From Legionellaceae bacterium (GTDB lineage Bacteria > Pseudomonadota > Gammaproteobacteria > Legionellales > Legionellaceae): 42,981 nucleotides of DNA. Every line of letters begins with the position of its first letter. Within the stretch, counting starts at the first letter, position 1. Position numbers and translations under genes: made by a program. The DNA lies in contig CANJHO010000012.1 in assembly GCA_947474165.1 (NCBI GenBank), forward strand, positions 1 to 42,981, written 5' to 3'. Below, one piece after another: positions 33,831 to 42,017 of this stretch. Below the pieces are notes generated by a model that saw only the letters and a program-made list of their open reading frames with translations, searched no databases and was not told where the DNA came from.

Positions 33831-34568
33831 TTAAGATTGACTAAAGTAATCAGCAATCAATGGATTTGGATTGTTTATTAATTCATTGATTGGCTCTACA
33901 CTTAAAATTTTTCCGTCACCTATAAAAGCAACGCGATCGGTACAGCGTTTTAGTGATTCAATATCATGGCTTACAATAACAACCGTTAAATTTAAGGCTT
34001 CTCGTAAGAAAATAATGAGCTCATCAAATTTTCTTGAACCCAATGGGTCAAGTCCTGAGGTCGGCTCATCTAGAAATAATAACTCAGGATCCATAGCAAT
34101 TGCACGTGCTGCTGCAGCACGTCTTTGCATTCCACCACTTAATTGGGAGGGAAATTTATTGGCGGCCTCCTTAGGCAGCCCCACCAAGCTTAATTTGAGC
34201 ATCGCCAAGTGTCTCATAAATTCTTTATCTAGCGTGGCAAGTTCTTGCATGGGGAACATAATATTTTCTAAGACCGTCATCGCTGAAAAAAGAGCACTGT
34301 GTTGAAATAACATCCCCCAGCGTCGGCGCAAGGCATCAGCCCCTTGTTCATCAAGGGTTTTTAAATCCTTACCAAACACGTGAATTGTTCCAGCTGTTGG
34401 TTTTTGTAGCATTAATACGCTGCGCAAGATGGTGGTTTTGCCGGTGCCGCTCCCGCCAATAATAGCAAGAATTTCGCCCCTCTTGACCTCTAGGTTGACA
34501 TCAGAGTGAACCCATTGACCTCCAAGGTGATTTTTAAGGCCTTTTATTTCAATGATGGCGTCTGTCAT
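33831..34568 (-). CDS. MlaF-type ABC transporter ATPase
   Basis: A 245-residue ABC ATPase of the retrograde phospholipid transport (Mla/Ttg2A) type. Walker A is IIGGSGTGKTTILRS, Q-loop LFQHSALFSAMTVLENIMFP, signature LSGGMQRRAAAARAIAMDP and Walker B LLFLDEPTSGLDP; the switch His is in VSHDIESL. The AAAARAI variant after the signature is typical of MlaF. The ATG at 34568 overlaps the permease stop (ATGA); an upstream TTG at 34580 is less likely. It would power the permease encoded just upstream. Confidence 0.92.
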   Translation of the reverse strand: MTDAIIEIKGLKNHLGGQWVHSDVNLEVKRGEILAIIGGSGTGKTTILRSVLMLQKPTAGTIHVFGKDLKTLDEQGADALRRRWGMLFQHSALFSAMTVLENIMFPMQELATLDKEFMRHLAMLKLSLVGLPKEAANKFPSQLSGGMQRRAAAARAIAMDPELLFLDEPTSGLDPLGSRKFDELIIFLREALNLTVVIVSHDIESLKRCTDRVAFIGDGKILSVEPINELINNPNPLIADYFSQS

Positions 34569-35737
34569 AGATCGAGCCAACTATAAAGAACCGAGTAGGC
34601 TGCATCGGCAATAATAATTAAAAACAAGGCTTGTACGACACTTTTGGTGGTTTGGCTTCCCACGCTATCGGCATTTGATTCCACCCGAAACCCTTGAAAG
34701 CAACCGACAAGGGCGATTAAGAGTGCAAAAGCTGGGGCTTTATACAAACCCAGCATCATTTGTTTTAGACCAACACCGTCTCTTAATCGCGTGATGAAAT
34801 CTAAGTAGCTGACATGCAGCATGAATTTTGACATCATCATGGCACCCAAGAGACTAAATACATCGGACCAAAAAATAAGCAGGGGAAAAACAAAGAGCAA
34901 GCCCAGCACTTTAGGCAGGACGATCAATTCAACAGGGGACAATCCCATGGTATTGAGCGCATCAATTTCTTCATTAATTTTCATACTGCCAATTTGTGCT
35001 GTAAAGGCAGAGCTTGTTCTACCTGCCACAATAATGGCCGTGATTAATGGGGCAAACTCACGAAAAATGGCCATGCCTGACAAGTAAGCAATAAAGGTAC
35101 TTGCACCATAGCTTTCTAGTTGAACCCCCATTTGATAGGCTAGGACCACGCCAATTAAGAAAGAAAGGAGGGCCAAAATAGGCAAGGCTCTGACCCCTGT
35201 CGATTCAAGATTGGAAACAATGCTCGGAAATTGGAAACGACGCCATTCAGAAAAGGCTTTAACCAGTTTGTCAGCTACATTGCCTATCAAAATGACAAGT
35301 CCATCAATTTGATGGAATTTATGAACGGACTCCTTTCCAATTTGATACAATGCCGTTTGTTCTTGGGGCTCTGGTGAGATGTAGTTGATGGTATCGAGTT
35401 TGCTCTCAATCAATGCGATCAAGTCATTTTGCTGTCGGCTAAAATGAGTTAATTGCACTTGATTTTTTTTCTGTTTTAATGCTGTGATAAACTGGACTAA
35501 GGCCAATGCGCCTGCACTGTCAAATTGAGTGAGGGCGGTACCATTCAGCACTAATTGTTGTTGGGTAGGTAATTGTGTTTGTTGAACGCGTTGGATTAGG
35601 GCATCAATGTTGAGAATTGACCAGCTGCCTTCGCAGTGATAGTGCTGATTGTCTTTGTCAAAGACAAAGTAGGCGGCAGATTCAGTATTGATCATGGTGG
35701 TTATCATCTCACGGAATAAGCTACGATCATACGACAT
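34565..35737 (-). CDS. MlaE-type permease with N-terminal STAS-like domain
   Basis: A 390-residue inner-membrane protein. Residues about 20-120 resemble a STAS domain (QQLVLNGTALTQFDSAGALALVQFITAL), i.e. an MlaB-like module fused to the permease. Residues about 130-390 are the MlaE domain with about five membrane segments and the signature GVVLAYQMGVQLESYGASTFIA, plus AGRTSSAFTAQIGSMKINEEIDALNTMGLSP. The fusion is common in bacteria lacking a separate mlaB, and none is seen here. The start is uncertain: ATG 35737 or ATG 35695. The longer form leaves only 37 bp to the divergent glycosyltransferase. Operon order is mlaE-mlaF-mlaD-auxiliary lipoprotein; mlaC and mlaA are not nearby. Confidence 0.88.
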   Translation of the reverse strand: MSYDRSLFREMITTMINTESAAYFVFDKDNQHYHCEGSWSILNIDALIQRVQQTQLPTQQQLVLNGTALTQFDSAGALALVQFITALKQKKNQVQLTHFSRQQNDLIALIESKLDTINYISPEPQEQTALYQIGKESVHKFHQIDGLVILIGNVADKLVKAFSEWRRFQFPSIVSNLESTGVRALPILALLSFLIGVVLAYQMGVQLESYGASTFIAYLSGMAIFREFAPLITAIIVAGRTSSAFTAQIGSMKINEEIDALNTMGLSPVELIVLPKVLGLLFVFPLLIFWSDVFSLLGAMMMSKFMLHVSYLDFITRLRDGVGLKQMMLGLYKAPAFALLIALVGCFQGFRVESNADSVGSQTTKSVVQALFLIIIADAAYSVLYSWLDL

Positions 35738-35774
35738 TCTATGCTATATCAACAATCAATTTAAGGAAATGTAT

Positions 35775-36512
35775 ATGTCTTTGAGTGTCGTTATTATTAC
35801 ATTGAATGCAGCACCACACATTAAAAAGTGCTTGGAGTCGGTTAAATGGGCGGATGAAATTGTCGTATTGGATTCAGGCAGCACGGATGGGACGCTCGAG
35901 ATTTGTCGGGAATATACGAGCGGTGTGCACCAAACAGATTGGCCGGGATTTGGGCGGCAGAAAAATCGTGCAATAGACTGCGCGACGAAAGACTGGATTT
36001 TGGTTCTGGATGCTGATGAGTGGCTTTCGGAAGCATTGCAAGTTGAAATTCGGGCCGTGATTAAAACCGAGACGGATAAGGCCGCTTATCGAATACGTCG
36101 ACAGTCAACCTTTATGGGCCAATGTATTCAACACGGTGATTGGGGGAAGGACTGGATTGTTCGTCTTTTTCAACGGGGTCAGGCTCGTTTTACGGAGGCA
36201 CTGGTGCATGAAAATCTCACCACTCATGGGAAGGTCGGTGATTTGCGTGCCAGCATGCAACACGATACCGTCACAACCTTAGAATCTGCCTTACGAAAAA
36301 TGAATGAGTATTCAACGCTGGGTGCTCAACAAATGCTAGCACAAGGTCGTCAAGGTGGCTTCGTAACCGCCTGGACTCATGGCGCCTGGTCTTTTTTTCG
36401 CTGCTATGTCATCAATCGAGGATTTTTAGATGGGAAGGCGGGCTATTTGGTGGCCCTTCTTACAGCACAAGCAAGTTTTTATAAATACATGAAGAACGTG
36501 TATTTACAGTAA
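35775..36512 (+). CDS. glycosyltransferase family 2, WaaE/KdtX-like
   Basis: A 245-residue GT2 enzyme of the type that adds glucose or heptose to the lipopolysaccharide inner core. It begins LSVVIITLNAAPHIKKCLES, has the nucleotide-sugar-binding VVLDSGSTDGTLEIC, the family-specific DWPGFGRQKNRAIDCAT and the DxD-like WILVLDADEWLS, then the acceptor region FMGQCIQHGDWGKDWIVRLFQ. The C-terminal YFxxK-like ending (FYKYMKNVY) is also typical. The ATG at 35775 is chosen because AAGGA lies 8 bases upstream and the fold starts here; the open frame extends 29 codons upstream over the mlaE start. It acts at the cytoplasmic face of the membrane. Confidence 0.87.
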   Translation: MSLSVVIITLNAAPHIKKCLESVKWADEIVVLDSGSTDGTLEICREYTSGVHQTDWPGFGRQKNRAIDCATKDWILVLDADEWLSEALQVEIRAVIKTETDKAAYRIRRQSTFMGQCIQHGDWGKDWIVRLFQRGQARFTEALVHENLTTHGKVGDLRASMQHDTVTTLESALRKMNEYSTLGAQQMLAQGRQGGFVTAWTHGAWSFFRCYVINRGFLDGKAGYLVALLTAQASFYKYMKNVYLQ

Positions 36513-36516
36513 GCAG

Positions 36517-36533
36517 GCCGCGCGCAGTATATC
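36517..36533. repeat. half copy of the dispersed GCGCGCAGTATA motif
   Basis: GGCCGCGCGCAGTATAT lies between the WaaE-like gene and fni, 5 bp after the stop codon. It matches the right half of the palindrome seen at 39747-39766. Confidence 0.5.
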
Positions 36534-36596
36534 CTGGTTGTTTTTGTCAAGTTGTGATAAAATTAACGCACTTTTTATAAGTACCGTGGTAGGGTC

Positions 36597-37625
36597 ATGT
36601 CAGACGACTACAGTCAATTTGAAAAACGCAAGCAAGATCATATCGAACTTGCCCTTGTAGATGCCAATCAGGCCAATGAATTAAATACCTTTGATAGCGT
36701 AACCTTGATTCATGAAGCCCTACCTGATCTCGATTTTAGCGATATTTCCATTGCTGGTATGCGCTTGGGTTCACCTGTAACCACACCTTTCATGGTGGCC
36801 TCAATGACAGCAGGGCATCGTAATGCGCTCGATATCAATCGTCGTTTGATTGCCGCTTGTGCCGCGCGTGGTTGGGCAATGGGTGTCGGTTCTCAGCGCC
36901 GAGAACTCACTGATGGGAAAGCAGCATTTGAATGGGAGCCCCTGCGTCGTGATTACCCAGATGTTTGTCTATTTAGCAATTTAGGCATTGCTCAATTGAT
37001 TTCAACGCCACTTGCAACCCTACAGCGTTTAACAGATTCATTGCAGGCTCAGGCATTAATTATTCATTGTAATCCTTTGCAGGAGTGTATTCAGCCTGAG
37101 GGCACACCGACTTTTAGAGGCAGTTGGCAGGCGATCGCTGATTTGGTGAGGGCCTTACCCTTGCCTGTCGTGGTGAAGGAAACGGGTTGTGGGTTTTCAC
37201 AAGCCACATTGGCCCGTTTAAATGATATGGGGGTCGCCGCCGTGGATGTTAGTGGTTTGGGTGGCACGCATTGGGGTCGTATCGAGGGGCATCGTGCCAT
37301 TGATGATCTCATCCGTCATAAAGCATCCCTGACGTTTCGTGATTGGGGTATTGATACAGTCCAAAGTGTTCGCGATGCGGCGGCTTTAAATCCAAATTTT
37401 GAAATTTGGGGATCCGGCGGGGTGCGACATGGTTTGGATGCTGCAAAATTAGTTGCCTTAGGCGCCTCGACGGTGGCATTTGCCAAACCGATGTTGAACG
37501 CTGCATTGCAAACCACAGACGATGTTCTGACATTGATGGCATCGATAGAATATGAATTGAAGGTTGCTATGTTTTGTACTGGTAGCCGTGTACTGAGTGA
37601 TCTCAAGGAGAAGGCATGTCGTTAG
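36597..37625 (+). CDS. fni: isopentenyl-diphosphate delta-isomerase, type 2
   Basis: A 342-residue FMN-dependent isomerase interconverting IPP and DMAPP. It starts FEKRKQDHIELAL, typical for the family, and has MVASMTAGHRNALDINRRL, AMGVGSQRRELTD, the FMN/substrate segments LIIHCNPLQECIQPEGTP, VVVKETGCGFS and VDVSGLGGTHWGRIEGHRA, and GSGGVRHGLDAAKLVALGA near the end. Type 2 isomerases are often linked with the mevalonate pathway, as here: HMG-CoA reductase and a phosphomevalonate kinase follow in the same orientation. The 3' end overlaps the reductase start by 10 bp. Confidence 0.95.
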   Translation: MSDDYSQFEKRKQDHIELALVDANQANELNTFDSVTLIHEALPDLDFSDISIAGMRLGSPVTTPFMVASMTAGHRNALDINRRLIAACAARGWAMGVGSQRRELTDGKAAFEWEPLRRDYPDVCLFSNLGIAQLISTPLATLQRLTDSLQAQALIIHCNPLQECIQPEGTPTFRGSWQAIADLVRALPLPVVVKETGCGFSQATLARLNDMGVAAVDVSGLGGTHWGRIEGHRAIDDLIRHKASLTFRDWGIDTVQSVRDAAALNPNFEIWGSGGVRHGLDAAKLVALGASTVAFAKPMLNAALQTTDDVLTLMASIEYELKVAMFCTGSRVLSDLKEKACR

Positions 37626-38902
37626 CACATAATGCCAGTCAACTATTTCAAGGCTTTTCAAAATTAGATCGTGAAGCGCGTTTTCAGCGTTTATTGGCTC
37701 TAGGGGCCATTACGCCAGAGGATGTCATATTTTTACGTCAAGGCGCTGTAAAAGATATGAGTCTTGCTGATAAATTGATTGAAAATGTTATCGGTTATTT
37801 CCAGCTGCCATTGGGTGTTGCTACTAATTTTCGCATTGATGGGCATGATTATGTGATTCCATTGGCTGTAGAAGAAACATCAATCATTGCTGCATTATCA
37901 AAAACAGCGAAGTGGATAAGACAACACGGTGAGATTACTACCCATGTAACAGGGCATTGTATTATTGGCCAGATCCAATTGGCAAAAATTACAGATTTTA
38001 AAAGATTTTCAAAGATTTTCGAAGCAAATAAGCAGGTTTTCATAGAAAAAGCCAATGAAGATGTTGCTCAAAATATGGTAAAACGTGGGGGTGGTATCAT
38101 TGATATACAATTACGCCGATTGCCACGGGCTGATGGGGCTGATATGGCTGTTATTCATCTGATGATGGATAGTTGTGATGCCATGGGCGCTAACATCATT
38201 AATCAAGTCCTTGAGTATTTGAAAGGGCCTATTGAGAGCTTGACGGGTGAGCAGGTGAGCATGTGTATCTTGTCAAATTTGAACGATCAAAAGCTCACAA
38301 CCGCGAAGGTAACGATTCATGAGGTTGAAAAAAGCTTAGGTGAGCGCCTTCAAGAGGCCTCCATTTTTGCTGAAACGGATCCTTACCGTGCTGCAACGCA
38401 TAATAAAGGCGTAATGAATGGGGTGGATCCGGTTGTGATTGCGACTGGCAATGATTGGCGTGCGGTAGAGGCAGGCGTTCATGCTTATGCTGCGCGTTCA
38501 GGGATCTATCAAGCAATAACACGTTGGCGTTATCAGGATGGGACTTTGACAGGTGAATTAACCGCCCCCATTATTGTTGGGACAGTGGGTGGAGTCACTT
38601 CTGTGCATCCAACTGCTAATTTATGCCTTCGTATGATGGGCATTGAATCGGCGAATCATTTGTCTCGGATTATTGCCGCTGTTGGTCTTGTGCAAAATTT
38701 AGGGGCCATTAGGGCGCTTTGCACTGAAGGGATTATTCAGGGTCATATGAAATTACACATTGATAATTTGCTGATGGTGGCTGGTGCCACAGAGGGTGAA
38801 ACGCCCATATTAAAAGAACAGTTACAAGATTGGTTGATGATGAATAAACGGGTGAGTTTAAATAATGCTTATGAATTGCTCGCTGAAATCAGACAGGCCT
38901 GA
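37616..38902 (+). CDS. mvaA: hydroxymethylglutaryl-CoA reductase, class II
   Basis: A 428-residue HMG-CoA reductase of the bacterial class II type, which makes mevalonate from HMG-CoA. The class II signature ENVIGYFQLPLGVATNF is near residue 57. Other conserved parts are PLAVEETSIIAALSKTAKWI with the catalytic Glu, MDSCDAMGANIINQVLE with the coenzyme-A/NAD(P) site, VIATGNDWRAVEAGVHAYAA with the catalytic Asp in the GNDWRA context, and the GHMKLH segment with the catalytic His. Cofactor preference (NADH or NADPH) cannot be read with confidence. The overlap with fni and a 9-bp gap to the kinase indicate one operon. Confidence 0.95.
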   Translation: MSLAHNASQLFQGFSKLDREARFQRLLALGAITPEDVIFLRQGAVKDMSLADKLIENVIGYFQLPLGVATNFRIDGHDYVIPLAVEETSIIAALSKTAKWIRQHGEITTHVTGHCIIGQIQLAKITDFKRFSKIFEANKQVFIEKANEDVAQNMVKRGGGIIDIQLRRLPRADGADMAVIHLMMDSCDAMGANIINQVLEYLKGPIESLTGEQVSMCILSNLNDQKLTTAKVTIHEVEKSLGERLQEASIFAETDPYRAATHNKGVMNGVDPVVIATGNDWRAVEAGVHAYAARSGIYQAITRWRYQDGTLTGELTAPIIVGTVGGVTSVHPTANLCLRMMGIESANHLSRIIAAVGLVQNLGAIRALCTEGIIQGHMKLHIDNLLMVAGATEGETPILKEQLQDWLMMNKRVSLNNAYELLAEIRQA

Positions 38903-38911
38903 GAATTATTA

Positions 38912-39820
38912 ATGAAATGGTCTATTCCTGCTAAAACATTCTTGCTGGGGGAGTATGCAGCGATGGCAGGTTTGCCTGCCATGGTGTTGACAACCACCCC
39001 TTGTTTTGAGGTGTCCTTAACAAAACAGCCCGGCTTACATGGGATTCATCAAGAATCGCCAGCGGGATGTTGGTGGATGCAGCAAGACAATCAAGGTATG
39101 GGATTACAATGGTATGATCCCTATCAAGGCGTTGGCGGGATGGGTGCCTCCAGTGCACAATTTATCGGTGCTTATTTGGCAACGCAATTTATTCAAAAAA
39201 AAATCCCCAATACAGCCCATTTACTAGAGGCCTATTTCCAGTGCACATGGTTTGGGGAGGGTATTCGCCCTAGTGGTTATGATTTATTGGCGCAATTATT
39301 GCAGGGTTGTGTTTACATTGATAAACAACCCGATCATGGCAAGGCATTTGCTTGGCCCTTTCAGGACATTGCTTTTTTGTTGCTGCACACCGGTCAAAAA
39401 TTAGCAACGCACGAACATTTACAAACGCTAGTTCTGCCCAGTCAACTGCCTGGATTAATGGAGATTGTCTTAATGGCAAAACAGGCCATTGAGAGGGTCA
39501 ATAGTCAACAGATGATTGATGCAGTGAATGCTTATCACCAGCAGCTCACAGAGATGAAATTAGTTGCTGGTCATAGCCTGATGCATCTTGATTCCTTTAA
39601 ACAAGAAGCAGATATATTGGCAGCGAAGGGATGCGGTGCGCTGGGTGCGGATGTTTTATTATTGTTAGTGTCCGTAAAAAGGGAAGCGAGGCTTCGTCTT
39701 CATTTGCAGACGCTGGGTTGGAAGATTTTGGCAGGTAGCACTAATTTATACTGCGCGCGCAGTATATATGCTGGGCCAGCATTAAGTGATGGCAAGGGCC
39801 TCGGAAAGGGAAGTGATTAA
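38912..39820 (+). CDS. phosphomevalonate kinase (GHMP family)
   Basis: A 302-residue GHMP kinase. Motifs are SIPAKTFLLGEYAAMAGLPAM at the N-terminus, the ATP-binding loop GVGGMGASSAQFIGAYLA and GIRPSGYDLLAQLLQG in the centre. A C-terminal segment with GCGALGADVLLLLV takes the place of the usual GAGGGG motif. Since mevalonate kinase and diphosphomevalonate decarboxylase are encoded at 19.4-21.2 kb, the missing step is phosphomevalonate phosphorylation, and I assign it here by exclusion and gene order. The last 20 or so residues are unusual: a 20-bp perfect palindrome lies inside the reading frame (39747-39766) and encodes LYCARSIY. The natural end was probably near residue 280, and the repeat extended the frame. 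Confidence 0.78.
   Translation: MKWSIPAKTFLLGEYAAMAGLPAMVLTTTPCFEVSLTKQPGLHGIHQESPAGCWWMQQDNQGMGLQWYDPYQGVGGMGASSAQFIGAYLATQFIQKKIPNTAHLLEAYFQCTWFGEGIRPSGYDLLAQLLQGCVYIDKQPDHGKAFAWPFQDIAFLLLHTGQKLATHEHLQTLVLPSQLPGLMEIVLMAKQAIERVNSQQMIDAVNAYHQQLTEMKLVAGHSLMHLDSFKQEADILAAKGCGALGADVLLLLVSVKREARLRLHLQTLGWKILAGSTNLYCARSIYAGPALSDGKGLGKGSD
39747..39766. repeat. perfect 20-bp palindrome inside the end of the kinase gene
   Basis: TATACTGCGCGCGCAGTATA is identical on both strands and is the most complete copy of the motif dispersed through this window. It lies in frame in the last 75 bases of the phosphomevalonate kinase gene. Confidence 0.85.
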
Positions 39821-39904
39821 ACCGTATATCCTAAGACGGGTGTACTAAAAAGGATGATTTATTGCTTCACAGCGTTTAATTCAAAAATAATCATGCTAAA
39901 AGAC

Positions 39905-39932
39905 TTGAAATTTGAAGTTTATCCGGTATGAT
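39905..39932 (+). promoter_or_regulatory. promoter of the tRNA cluster
   Basis: TTGAAA at 39905-39910 and TATGAT at 39927-39932, spaced by 16 bp, form a good sigma70 promoter. Transcription would begin near 39939, a few bases before the first tRNA. Confidence 0.6.
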
Positions 39933-39945
39933 CTCAGCCTCTTTA

Positions 39946-40021
39946 GGGCCGTTAGCTCAGTTGGTAGAGCAGGAGGCTTTTAACCTCTGTGTCATAGGTT
40001 CAAATCCTATACGGCCCACCA
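39946..40021 (+). tRNA. tRNA-Lys (anticodon TTT)
   Basis: A 76-base cloverleaf with acceptor stem GGGCCGT/ACGGCCC, D-loop AGCTCAGTTGGTAGAGC, anticodon loop CTTTTAA giving TTT, T-arm ATAGGTTCAAATCCTAT and an encoded CCA end. It reads AAA/AAG lysine codons. Confidence 0.95.
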
Positions 40022-40032
40022 CTTAAAGAAAG

Positions 40033-40057
40033 AACGCCTTGATAAGGCTTGCGTTTT
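40033..40057 (+). terminator. possible weak terminator after the first tRNA
   Basis: GCCTT and AAGGC (40036-40048) pair around GAT, with outer AACGC/GCGTT also complementary, and are followed by TTTT. The stem is short, so partial read-through to the next tRNA is likely. Confidence 0.4.
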
Positions 40058-40100
40058 CAGCTCATTTAGGGTGAAGTTTAGCAGTTGTCTCTACTGTAAA

Positions 40101-40176
40101 GGGCCGTTAGCTCAGCTGGTAGAGCAGGAGGCTCTTAACCTCTGTGTCATAGGTTCGATCCCTATACGGCCCACCA
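40101..40176 (+). tRNA. tRNA-Lys (anticodon CTT)
   Basis: A 76-base tRNA nearly identical to the preceding one. The anticodon loop is CTCTTAA, giving anticodon CTT for AAG codons. The D-loop has AGCTGG in place of AGTTGG and the T-loop is TTCGATC. CCA is encoded. The pair probably arose by duplication and anticodon change. Confidence 0.95.
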
Positions 40177-40226
40177 TCAGCACCAATCAACAACCTGGCA
40201 TTGAATTTATAAAGCCAGTTATCAAT

Positions 40227-40303
40227 GCGCTCGTAGCTCAGCTGGATAGAGTACTTGGCTTCGAACCAAGGTGTCGGGGGTTCGAGTCCCTCCGAGCGCA
40301 CCA
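40227..40303 (+). tRNA. tRNA-Arg (anticodon TCG)
   Basis: A 77-base tRNA with acceptor GCGCTCG/CGAGCGC, anticodon stem CTTGG/CCAAG, loop CTTCGAA giving TCG, T-arm GGGGGTTCGAGTCCCTC and encoded CCA. It reads CGA codons. A tyrosine-recombinase remnant lies 66 bp from its 3' end, so this tRNA is the likely attachment site of an integrated element. Confidence 0.95.
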
Positions 40304-40368
40304 TATTTATCAAGGACTTAGCTCTAGTTTGTGTCCAAAAAACCAATTTACTGTGGCCAAAACGTGTC

Positions 40369-40644
40369 CTAAACTCGTTCTGCCGCTATCCTCAGGTGCT
40401 CACTCGAAAGGTGTGCATAACGCAATACCATTTCATAGTTTGACCACCCACCTAGTTGTTGCAACTCGTGTAACGTTGTACCATTTTGAGCGTGCCAGCT
40501 CGCCCAGGTATGGCGCAAATCATGCCAACGAAAATCATTGACTCCTGCACGTATCAACGCTTTTTGCCAAGCATGGTTGTTACATCGGGTAACGGGCTTT
40601 CCATTATAAATAAAAACATAAGTCAGATTCTGATAATTCAGTAG
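40369..40644 (-). pseudogene. C-terminal fragment of a tyrosine-recombinase integrase
   Basis: The minus strand encodes about 91 residues of the catalytic C-terminus of a phage/island integrase. LTYVFIYNGKPVTRCNNHAW is followed by WQKALIRAGVNDFRWHDLRHTWASWH, which carries the HxLRHTxAS box, then LGGWSNYEMVLRYAHL with the nucleophile Tyr. It ends AAERV-stop. Upstream of about 40644 the frame is closed and the catalytic N-terminal part (first Arg and core-binding domain) is absent, so the gene is a remnant. Its orientation and position beside the 3' end of tRNA-Arg(TCG) are those expected for a tRNA-targeting integrase. Confidence 0.82.
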
Positions 40645-40846
40645 GGATCTACTTGTAGCGCGGCTTCATCCAGCAGGTTCTCCAATTTCTATTAACGGTA
40701 TACCGCGCGTATGATACACCAGTAAACCCTTGCCCACACTGAGTTTAAAGGAAATTAAAAACTAGCAACGAGGTGACCAACACAAATTGTTCATCACATT
40801 GTTTTTGAAAAAACAGTATTGCATGAATCAGAAATTACAGTAGTGA
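40645..40846. other. gene-free segment between integrase remnant and reverse transcriptase
   Basis: No gene is recognised. TATACCGCGCGTAT at about 40699-40712 is a diverged copy of the dispersed palindrome. No obvious intron RNA secondary structure or template repeat for the reverse transcriptase was found by eye. Confidence 0.4.
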
Positions 40847-41977
40847 ATGGACGCACAACGGCTCAAACCAATAAACTTGCCTACTTGGATTAACTCATAC
40901 CATTTAAAAATGACGTTTACCTTGCTTGATTTACTCACAGACGATACCTTAGATCATGCTTTGCAATGGTGTCGGCAACAGCGCCATGATTGGCCGGTAC
41001 ACGATGCGGTTTGGACGATTTCATTACAATGGAATCAAGAAAAACCACGTCTTCGTGGCTCCTTATTAACGGGCAATTACCGTTTTGAGCCTGTCAAAGT
41101 GGTCAAGTCAGATTTAGGGAAAGTGTCTTGGATTTGGCACGCGCGAGATGCCATTGTTCTCAAAGCTATCACTACAGCACTGCAACCACGAATAGACCAC
41201 GCTTTGTCGAAGCAATGTACTCACCTAAAAGGCCATGGTTCAATTCCGCGAACAATCCAATCTGCCGCAGACGCAAGCAAAGTTTATCCATTGGTATTCA
41301 AAAGTGATGTGAAAGGTTTTTATGAATCAATTAACCATGACATCCTGTTACGTCAATTAGAGGCGTTATGTCCTTGTCCGTTGTTTATGAAACTCATACG
41401 TGATTTTTTAGAACATACCGAAGAGTATGGCGGTTTATACAACACGCTAACGCAAGGGATTAGTAAATCGTGCCCTTTATCACCGCTGTTGGGCGCCATT
41501 TATCTAACACCACTTGATAAAGCGATGGAGGCATTGCCGGTAAAATACATTCGCTTCATGGATGATTGGATTGTGTTTGCCAAGACGCGTTGGCATTTAA
41601 GGAAAGCAATTAAAATCACCAATCAGATACTGGCGGATTTGAAGCTATTGAAGCATCCTGATAAAACATGGATTGGGCGGGTAGCGAAAACATTTGATTT
41701 TTGTGGTTTTCGTTTTTCGCCAGAGAGCGTTGTGGCGCTGGCGAAGGCTACACAAGAAAAATTCACCTCAACCATCTGCAAGCTTTATGAGCAAGGGCAG
41801 GATGGCAAGGTGGAAGTGGAAAAATACATAGGGCACTTTAATTCGTGGGTTAATGGGTGCGTGAGGCGAGGGATTGGAGCCCGGAGACGTAGAGAGTGGG
41901 GCGACTCTGTTTGCCGATCCTTTTTGAACCCTTCTCTCGGCCCATCCAAACCCAAACAGCCACGGCACCCTGTGTAG
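40847..41977 (+). CDS. group-II-like reverse transcriptase
   Basis: A 376-residue RNA-directed DNA polymerase. Fingers/palm motifs are in order: KSDVKGFYESINHDILLRQL (first catalytic Asp), LTQGISKSCPLSPLLGAIYL (motif 4, QG...SPLL as in group II enzymes) and KYIRFMDDWIVFAKT (FMDD in place of YxDD). HPDKTWIGRVAKTFDFCGF is motif 6/7. A C-terminal thumb-like region follows with FNSWVNGC. There is no HNH endonuclease and no obvious maturase domain beyond the thumb. The motif 4 sequence is not that of classical diversity-generating retroelements, so I call it group-II-like of unknown lineage. ATG 40847 and ATG 40910 are both possible starts; neither has a strong binding site. It converges on a DUF1554 gene, with 40 bp between. 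Confidence 0.82.
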   Translation: MDAQRLKPINLPTWINSYHLKMTFTLLDLLTDDTLDHALQWCRQQRHDWPVHDAVWTISLQWNQEKPRLRGSLLTGNYRFEPVKVVKSDLGKVSWIWHARDAIVLKAITTALQPRIDHALSKQCTHLKGHGSIPRTIQSAADASKVYPLVFKSDVKGFYESINHDILLRQLEALCPCPLFMKLIRDFLEHTEEYGGLYNTLTQGISKSCPLSPLLGAIYLTPLDKAMEALPVKYIRFMDDWIVFAKTRWHLRKAIKITNQILADLKLLKHPDKTWIGRVAKTFDFCGFRFSPESVVALAKATQEKFTSTICKLYEQGQDGKVEVEKYIGHFNSWVNGCVRRGIGARRRREWGDSVCRSFLNPSLGPSKPKQPRHPV

Positions 41978-42017
41978 GACCACGATTCTAAATGGGGCCC
42001 CCACCGCCGCCTTGGAT

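Noticed and set aside
40071-40541. A 156-codon open frame across the tRNA genes
   Set aside because: It reads through tRNA-Lys and tRNA-Arg and the antisense of the integrase remnant; chance frame.
40847-41977. Calling the reverse transcriptase a classical diversity-generating retroelement enzyme
   Set aside because: Motif 4 is QGISKSCPLSPLL rather than the IGxxxSQ type and no template repeat was seen.
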